A stretch of 64,000 nucleotides of DNA from Papilionanthe hookeriana x Papilionanthe teres (lineage: Eukaryota; Streptophyta; Magnoliopsida; Asparagales; Orchidaceae), in the NCBI GenBank assembly GCA_022702705.1, contig JAKZJZ010000057.1, forward strand, positions 1 through 64,000, given 5' to 3'. Below the pieces are notes generated by a model. The model did not search any database and was not told the DNA's origin. It saw only the letters and a program-made list of their open reading frames with translations. The position numbers and the translations under genes were made by a program. Shown here piece by piece: positions 57,301 to 64,000 of the stretch; position 1 is the first letter of the stretch; every line of letters starts with the position of its first letter.

Positions 57301-60300
57301 TTATAAAATAAAATAAGGGTTCAAAATTAAGTTTTATATTTTTCTTAAATCTCTCTAACCTCTTTGCTAGAGTTCAGAAATAAATTTTATAATTTTCTGA
57401 TTTTTCTTTGATTTATTAGAATTAATTTAGTGAAAAGGTTGGAAAAATTTATTTTAATTCAAAAATTGTTTTAAGCATTTAAAATTTAATATCTACTCGA
57501 TACTTGGAAAAAATATTTGGTTTATTCCTAAGTGATTAGGAGTCAAAATATGACATTTTTATGATTTTTAATATTTTTATGATTTTTATTATTTTTAAAT
57601 TATTTAAAATATTAAAATATGGTGAAAAATGAAGATTTTTAGAAAATTTTAATTTTACTTTTGTTAGGCTCCCCTAACATCAGAGAAGCCCCAAAACCAA
57701 TTTCGTGAATTTATAAGGTATTTTTGGAGTTATGAATTTTTAAAGTTTAATTTTACTCATGTGACTTAATTAATCCTTTTAGTGGGGTTAAACATTTTCA
57801 ATTGATTCCAAATTTTATGTAAGGTCCCTCTGATCCTAAAGATCAGTGGAGAATTATTTTTAATTTCTTTTGAGGGTGTGGTTAACCCTAATTAATTAAA
57901 GTTTTTTTTTGAGTAATTAGGCCAATTAGGGTTATTCTTAATGAATTAACTCAAAATTTAAATATCCTAGGGTCCTCTGGTCTTAAGAAACTTCCTCAAA
58001 TTTTCCTAGAATTTTCTAAGCAATATGCTAATTAATAGAATTAAAATACTAAAAATAGTGACATAAACTTTAAAAATACATAACTTGCCATAGAGATGGC
58101 TCGACCTTGAAAAATCCAGGAATGTTCCCAAGATCAGGCTTAAAAACCCTACGGTCTCATACTGTGAATTGTTCAGGTAAACTGAGAATCAAAATACTGA
58201 AATGAGTAAATAATTAATTAAAAATAAAAATACTCATCGGGGCTCAATCAATTCTTTTTCCACATTATTCTCCTATATTCAATTTCAGCAAGAGGGTATT
58301 TTTTATTTTATTTTTGTGATTTTTCGCACAAAGATATGGATTTTCTAAGTTCGGGTATTTAAATAAATAAAAAAATCCATATTTTTCCTACTTATCCACG
58401 CGGCGCTGACTCAACCTCGGCAGCTCCGAAAGCCCACGCGCCGCCACCCAATTCGACTCTGCCAGCTGACTCAGCTCTCCGGGGGCCCGCTGTTCACGTA
58501 CCATTCTCTAGTTCAACGCAATCTGGACCGTCCACTCGATACACGCTCGATCGGACGACGCCTGGTCATCGTCTACGACTGGTGTGCACCCGTGAATGTC
58601 CACACTAAAACCCTAAGAACTCTCTCATTTCTCAACGGATTTTCATGTTCTTATGCTCTATGTATTTGTCTTGAAGAGACAAACACATCCATATGGTTTA
58701 CATGCTATGAAATTAAGCCAGTCAAAATGGAGAATCACTAGAAGCCTGGAGATGGGGGAGAGGTCTATACCTTGGCTCGAGAAGTGAAACTTCAATCAGA
58801 GAGTTGTGGCACCCTTCGATTGCACACCAAGGAGGCTCCATGAAGTCTCGGCTCTAGGGAATTTCCTAGGTACAACTTCCACCAAGCCCGATTTCAAAGC
58901 TGGCCGATGTGAGGAGAATGGCTGGCTTCGGGTGAGGGGGCTTCCACCGTGAACTCCTTCGGTCCCGTGCAGTGTGGGTGAGTTTAATTTACTTTTGGTG
59001 GAGGTTTCGTAGATGTCATGGTTCTGAGCCGAGAATTAAGCTCCAAAATTGAGCTCAATCAATGGAGTTTAGGGCAGGAGAACAGTGGGGATCAATCGCT
59101 TCTAAAGTTAGAGAAGATCCTGGAGCAATTTTGGCAGTTTTGTTAAGCTCCTCCGGTTCATCACCTCGTTCGTCGAGAGGTGGTGGCTTAAATGTATACG
59201 GTTTTAGGACACTTCCTGTGGGGAGTTAGGGCTTGGGATTAGCTGGCTTGGTCAAGAGAAGAACAGCCATGGAGTCTAATCAGCTCGGGATGTTTCACGC
59301 AGCGAGTTCGAATTTTTTCAATCAAACGTAGTGATCTCGCCCCGTGTTTTCCATGATCGTGGTGGCCGGCCGGCCAGGCTTGGGTCACCCTCATGGTCAG
59401 GGAGGTCAGGGCTTGAATTTAGTGCAAGCAATGGAGGTTGGCCATGTGTCTAAGGCTTGATTTAAATGGAAAGGGGGGAAGGATAATTTTGGGCTCATTT
59501 TGGTCCAAGGCATGGTTTAGGCTAGGTGCACCTCCCCAAGGCTTTACTTTGGGCTGAAAGGAATCTTTTGGGTCAGCCAAGAGAGAGTGGTGTGGTCTCT
59601 TTCCATGGTGAGGTGGCTAAGCTTGGTTTAGAGTGTGAAATGAATGGGGTTAAAAAGCTTAATGAAGGATTAAGAAAAGAGGCTCCCTCCATTTCCCATA
59701 AATGACATGGTGAGGTGTAAAGTGACTCCCATGGCTTGCATATGGCTTATGCATGGCTCCATGGCTTCATTTGGCTTAGGAAAGATTTGGTCAATTTCAT
59801 GAAAGAGGATTTTATGAATTTCGCATTCTCGTGGAAATTTGGATGAAGCTTGATTTGGAATGTCAATGATGATTTTGAAACTTAGGGGTGATATCAATTA
59901 AAGGTATGATGAAAAGAAATTGCCATGTGGGCTTTAGAGCCAATTTTGGGCTTTTGGATTTAGTGAAAATGGGCTTTAGAATGGTTTAAAAAAGTAAGCC
60001 TTAAGGTTTGAAAAAAATAGCGGATGGAAATTTTGTGAAGGATTGGGCCAAAAAATGGATTTTAGTTTAGGATGTGTCATGAACATTTTAGAAAAGATTT
60101 GGTATCATTTAGGTGGAATTGGATCTAATTTGGGCTTTTGGCAAGGCCAAAGTGGGGTCAAATTGGGCAACTTGGGCTAATGTTTGCCAAGGTTGCATTT
60201 AATGTAAAATTAATGTTTAGAAATGTTTATGGGAATGTCACAAAGAGTTTTCAACTTTGGTTGGGCCTTGATTTTGGGATTTGGGCCCATTTAGGTTTAT

Positions 60301-61513
60301 GGTGGGTTTAGGCCAAAAATGGGTATTTTGGTTTTGGGTTAGGTTTGGGTGGAGTTTAGGTTAAAATTTGGGGCAAATCTAGTTAGTGTTTTATTTTTGG
60401 GGATATTGGGAAGGTTTTAGAAAAGATTTGGGGCCAATTGGATTTGAATTGGGTTGGTTTGGGCTAATCTTCAGTGTCATGCGCCAAAATTAGGCTTTAA
60501 GCTTCAAATTGGAATTGGATCCAAATGTTAATCAAATCAAGCTTAGATTTTGTCTAAATTGATATGTTGTGGATATTGAATTGAAGTTTAGAATTGAATT
60601 GGATCAAAATTGAGTGTCAATTGGGTTGATTTGGTTTGGCACGGGGTCCACTTCTGTTAAAATGTGCCAAATTTGGGAGCCAGAAAGGTTAAATCGACAA
60701 AGTTGTCTTATAGTATAGTTTAACAAAATGAAATTGGGAATATTTGGGATTTTCTAGAATTTTCTGGGAATTTTATGAATTTTTGGAATTTTTGGGTAAA
60801 AGGGCATTTTGCATTTGGAGGGTTTTTTTTGGAAATTTTGGTATATTCGCTAAGGATGATCAATTGGAGTAGAGAGAAATTTTAGGACTGATTTTGGAGG
60901 AATTTTGGGTAATTTAGGAAATTTGCAAATTTTGGGCAATTTCAAGGGTACTTGCAGGTTGTGTGTGCGTTCCCGCGTCAAAAATCGAATTTCAAAAATA
61001 AAAATCGATCGTTTCCGAGTAGAATAGAATCTCTTTTCGTTGAGCCATGAAGCCATATCAAGCCCATAAGAGCCATGAGAGGATCTATTTGAGGCATTCA
61101 CTATGTTGCTCCTAACCCCAGCTGCGGCTTAAGGGTTAAGGTCCATCCATATGAATGCCAATTATACGAGTCGTGAAGTTAAGCCGGGTATGAATGGTTT
61201 TGTGGATTCGAATGTGTGAAAGTGTAATGTGTGCAGGTCAACCTCACCAAGTAGGCCACCCAGGGTAGTCCTAAGGCCAAAGAGTCCATAGTGAACGCAC
61301 CCCTTTAAACCTCCACATTTCGATCTTAACCTCCAAGTAACTTAAAATGGGTTTACAATCAAACTTATGGGCCTGGTAGGAGTTAAGAGGTGTTTAAATT
61401 TCTAAGTGTGGTTCCATTTCTAGTCCCTCTAGGATAGTCAAAGGAAAGCCTAAGGCTAGATCCTAAGTACTAAGGAGAGAGAAGAGAAGACCTCATCAAA
61501 AATGAGGTCAACA
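54361..61513 (-). mobile_element. Third LTR of the E2 family, reversed, old and truncated
   Basis: On the minus strand it begins TGTTGACCTCATT at 61513 and follows the E2 LTR through all its zones: C/A-rich DNA, GGCCGGCC palindrome (about 59364), AT-rich part, GATGTAATTAAC with its hairpin (about 54690-54670), and the GGGGCTTGCCCTTATAG hairpin. It stops about 110 bp short of the LTR end, so the GCCGACA terminus is lost. It is visibly more diverged from both E2 LTRs than they are from each other. No target duplication is visible. Confidence 0.9.
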
Positions 61514-61760
61514 ACGTCTAATTCTTCTAAATAAGGCTCACACGTCACATCGATCATAATTTTTAATATAGCATTAACATCCTTAAAAATTGTAGGCCAA
61601 TAAAATCCAGATTGTAAAATTTTATATGCAGTTTTATCAACACCAAAATGTTCCTCATATTCAAAATTATTATACTGAGTAAGTTTTCCAATGCAATACA
61701 TCTTCGACTAACCGATCATTTCCTCGTTTATATATAAATGGGTCATCCCAAAAATAAGTC
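61514..61760 (-). pseudogene. INT: Element B integrase N-terminal part
   Basis: The minus-strand frame has KTAYKILQSGFYWPTIFKD, the zinc-finger part of Athila integrase. The catalytic core is missing: the reversed E2-type LTR begins at 61513 and supplies the last residues of the open frame. Confidence 0.75.
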
Positions 61761-62530
61761 TTAGTCATAGATAAAAATTTCTTCCTCTCTTCTTAACATG
61801 TCAAACTATGCATGTACATCACCGACAATAAAATTTACAATGTCGGCATACCACGGAACACGCCACTCATTGATAGTGAACAAATTTTCATCGTGAAAAT
61901 GTTCATTTATTTCCTTTTCAAAGCAAAGAGATTTTTCAAAATCAAGTCTGGACAAATGATCAGCAATTTGATTATTTTCACCATTCCTATCTACTATTTC
62001 AAAATCAAATTCTTAGAAAAATCCATCTTATTAGTCTTGATTTTGTATCCTTTCTTTTTTCATTAAATACTTACGTTGTATCGGTCGCATGCACTACATA
62101 TTTTGTTCCAATTAAATATGATCCGAATTTATCAAAGGCAAATACTATAGCTAGTAACATTTTCCGCTATTATGTAATTAATTTGAGCTTCAAGACAAAA
62201 ATTCTACTAGCATAGTAGATCACTTTGAAAATCTTTATCATATTTCCCCGATAAAACACCCAATAGCATAATCAATTGCATCATGCATTAATTTAAAGGT
62301 TTTTCCCGCCATAGAACTTAACAAAATCATGATTAATTTTTCTTTTTTAATGATTATAAATCTTTTAGGCACTTCTTCATCAAAATCAAAAATCACATCT
62401 TTTTCTAGTAAACAGCAGCAAAAGGCTTTGAAATCTTGAAAATTTTTTAATATCGCCTCTTGTCCATCCAAGGCTTTCTTATATTTCTTTCGAACTCTAA
62501 GCAAAATCTCTTCTTCTTTTTCAGTCAATT
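61761..62530 (-). pseudogene. RH: Element B RNase H with internal RT deletion
   Basis: The minus-strand frame 62528-62238 starts with EKEEEILLRVRKKYKKAL, which belongs before RT, and then continues within a few residues with NFQDFKAFCCCLLEKDVIFDF and LMHDAIDYAIGCFIGE, which belong after RT and to RNase H. The whole RT palm with its active site is missing, an in-frame deletion. The rest of RNase H runs to about 61760 with frame breaks. Confidence 0.75.
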
Positions 62531-63050
62531 AAGAGGAAATTATAACTAGGCAGCTTGTGGAATCACCTAAAAAGGTATATTTAACTGAGGACATGAAGCA
62601 TCTTTAATTCATGTTCAGTAAAATTTTTCTTAACTACGGATCAAGAGTTCATCTTTTCTCATTACATCCAATATTTCAAAATTTTTCTTGAACAGATAAT
62701 TTAGATCTTCCTCATGAAAATCTTTAGAATGTTGTAACTCCTCTTCTGCTTTGTTCCAATTCTTCACTTTCTGCAATTTTTCTTCATAAAATGATTTGAA
62801 ATGACATTCACTTAAATATCTGATAACATTCATCTATAACATTCATCATATTTATCTCTTTGTGGATATTTCCTATTGATTTCGAAATGTTGAAATTCTG
62901 TAATAGTTTGTTCATCACCTCCTCATCATAAATTCCCTTTTCGCACATCTATCATTGCCTGCTTTCAGGCCAGGTAGTCTCCTGGTAACAGGTATCTCTT
63001 TATCTTCCTCCATATCTAACATGATGAAATTAACAGAAAGAGAATCAGAT
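62531..63050 (-). pseudogene. Element B protease-RT linker
   Basis: The minus-strand frame 62833-62630 contains YLSECHFKSFYEEKLQKV, related to the HLQNEHFKEYFEEKM segment of element A at about 54270. No enzymatic motif is expected here. Confidence 0.5.
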
Positions 63051-63410
63051 CCATTTTAACCAAAATATCCTCTATACCTTTCAGATATGCGATCGAATGA
63101 TCCGCTAATTGCAAGAGTTGTTAAAGTAGTGAAAATATTTCTCCTAATCCCAACTTTCTTTAATATCGATAATGGCATAAGGTTAATGCTTGCATCCAAA
63201 TCACATAAAGCTTTTCCATAAAATCGTCTCCGATCGCACATGGAATTGTGAAACTACTGTGTTCTTGCTTTTGTGGAAGCTTTTTCGAATGACAACTCAA
63301 ACTATTCACTAAGTGCAATAGTTTCAATATCTTCAAAATTCCTTCTCGTTGAGAATATCCTTCATAGATTTGGAGCATAGCTCTGCATTTGTTATAAGGC
63401 TTCAACAAAA
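63051..63410 (-). pseudogene. pro: Element B aspartic protease
   Basis: The minus-strand frame 63241-63056 gives KALCDLDASINLMPLSILKK, the Athila protease loop. The usual Gly of D-x-G reads Asp (CDLDAS), which would abolish activity. The neighbouring frame 63408-63160 carries the preceding residues in another phase, so a frameshift splits the domain. Confidence 0.8.
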
Positions 63411-64000
63411 GGAATGTTAAATATAAGCTTCTTAAATATCTCCAAGAACTTAAAAAATTACTTTTCCAACTTTTATTGACGAAGTCTCTGAGGAAATGGA
63501 GGTGGTGGCTTTTCTAAATCAATCTTAGGTGGAGAAATAGGTCTTTCCAAACTCTTTTGGTTCTTCAATCTCTTCTTTCTCTCTTTTGAACTCTTACCTT
63601 CCAACTCTCTTCCACTTCGTAACGTATCAGCTTTTATTCGTTCTTTATTCGTCTCGAATTTACTTCTATACTACTAGAAGTGTTCCTCGAGATCTGTTAC
63701 TTAATGAATTGGCACCGTCCCAATTGATCTCCAATACTTCGATCGCATCTCGACTTTGCACCGATTTCCGTTTGTAACACCATCTCTTCTATAGAATACT
63801 TCTTCTTAAACAGAAGTATCGTTAAAACTCGTGAGGATAAAGTTAGTCTGTTAAATGATACCCCGGTTGTTCTAGTTCCCGAATGGGTTTACTTGATTAT
63901 TCCCCCATCGTTGATTACTACCACCCTAATTATTTTATTCCAATAAAAGTTTGGATGGTTCTTCCAACCAGTTATAATAATTCAATATAGAAAGCTATTA
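63411..64000 (-). pseudogene. gag: Element B gag C-terminal region, partial
   Basis: Minus-strand translation near 63520-63420 gives PPPPFPQRLRQ, then FFKFLEIFKKL and FNIPFVEAL, a well-known block at the gag-protease junction of Athila elements. Stops interrupt it. The region continues beyond the window edge. Confidence 0.65.

Overview
The window looks like plant nuclear DNA made almost entirely of nested Ty3/gypsy LTR retrotransposons and tandem repeats. Plant origin is indicated by Tat-type polyproteins with a second RNase H, Athila-type polyproteins, tRNA-Arg and tRNA-Asp type primer binding sites, and a plant-type ALKBH9/10 domain. I cannot name the species. I see no intact host gene, no rRNA or tRNA gene and no CRISPR array.

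Layout. (1) 1-3104 and 31084-31303: element E1, apparently non-coding. It has the end of an LTR, a perfect 18-nt tRNA-Arg primer site (659-676), about 2.6 kb of repeat-rich internal DNA and a purine-rich tract near 31276. A probable long 3' LTR follows (31304 to roughly 40.3 kb), full of minisatellites and perfect hairpins. (2) 3105-31083: element E2, a complete 28-kb Tat-lineage element inserted in E1, with TG...CA LTRs of 7,233 and 7,404 bp and a 5-bp target duplication CGCCG on both sides. Its internal part runs leader, gag, protease, RT, RNase H, second (archaeal-type) RNase H, integrase. After integrase comes an extra reading frame with an AlkB-family 2-oxoglutarate/Fe(II) dioxygenase domain of the plant ALKBH9/ALKBH10 (RNA m6A demethylase) type, then an array of about nineteen 82-bp repeats. 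All genes are split by small frameshifts. (3) 40320-44677: an AT-rich degenerate tandem array, interrupted by a solo-LTR-like Athila unit (41703-43505). (4) 44678-54360, minus strand: Athila-like element A (3' LTR, purine tract, degenerate downstream frames, integrase, RNase H, RT). (5) 54361-61513, minus strand: a third, older and truncated LTR of the E2 family. (6) 61514-64000, minus strand: Athila-like element B (gag end, protease, RNase H, start of integrase) with most of RT deleted.

Most interesting: E2 carries its own AlkB demethylase-like domain downstream of integrase. The natural hypothesis is that the element captured a host ALKBH9/10 mRNA and uses the enzyme on its own RNA, a retrotransposon parallel to plant RNA viruses that encode AlkB domains. 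Second: the LTR ends of E1 and E2 and the 38.7-40.0 kb region are packed with stem-loops whose paired arms differ between copies while pairing is kept, which points to selected RNA (or DNA) structure. The two E2 LTRs are nearly identical in an AT-rich sample, yet the coding region is frame-broken. Either this copy moved in trans, or the sequence contains indel errors; this decides whether E2 should be called dead.
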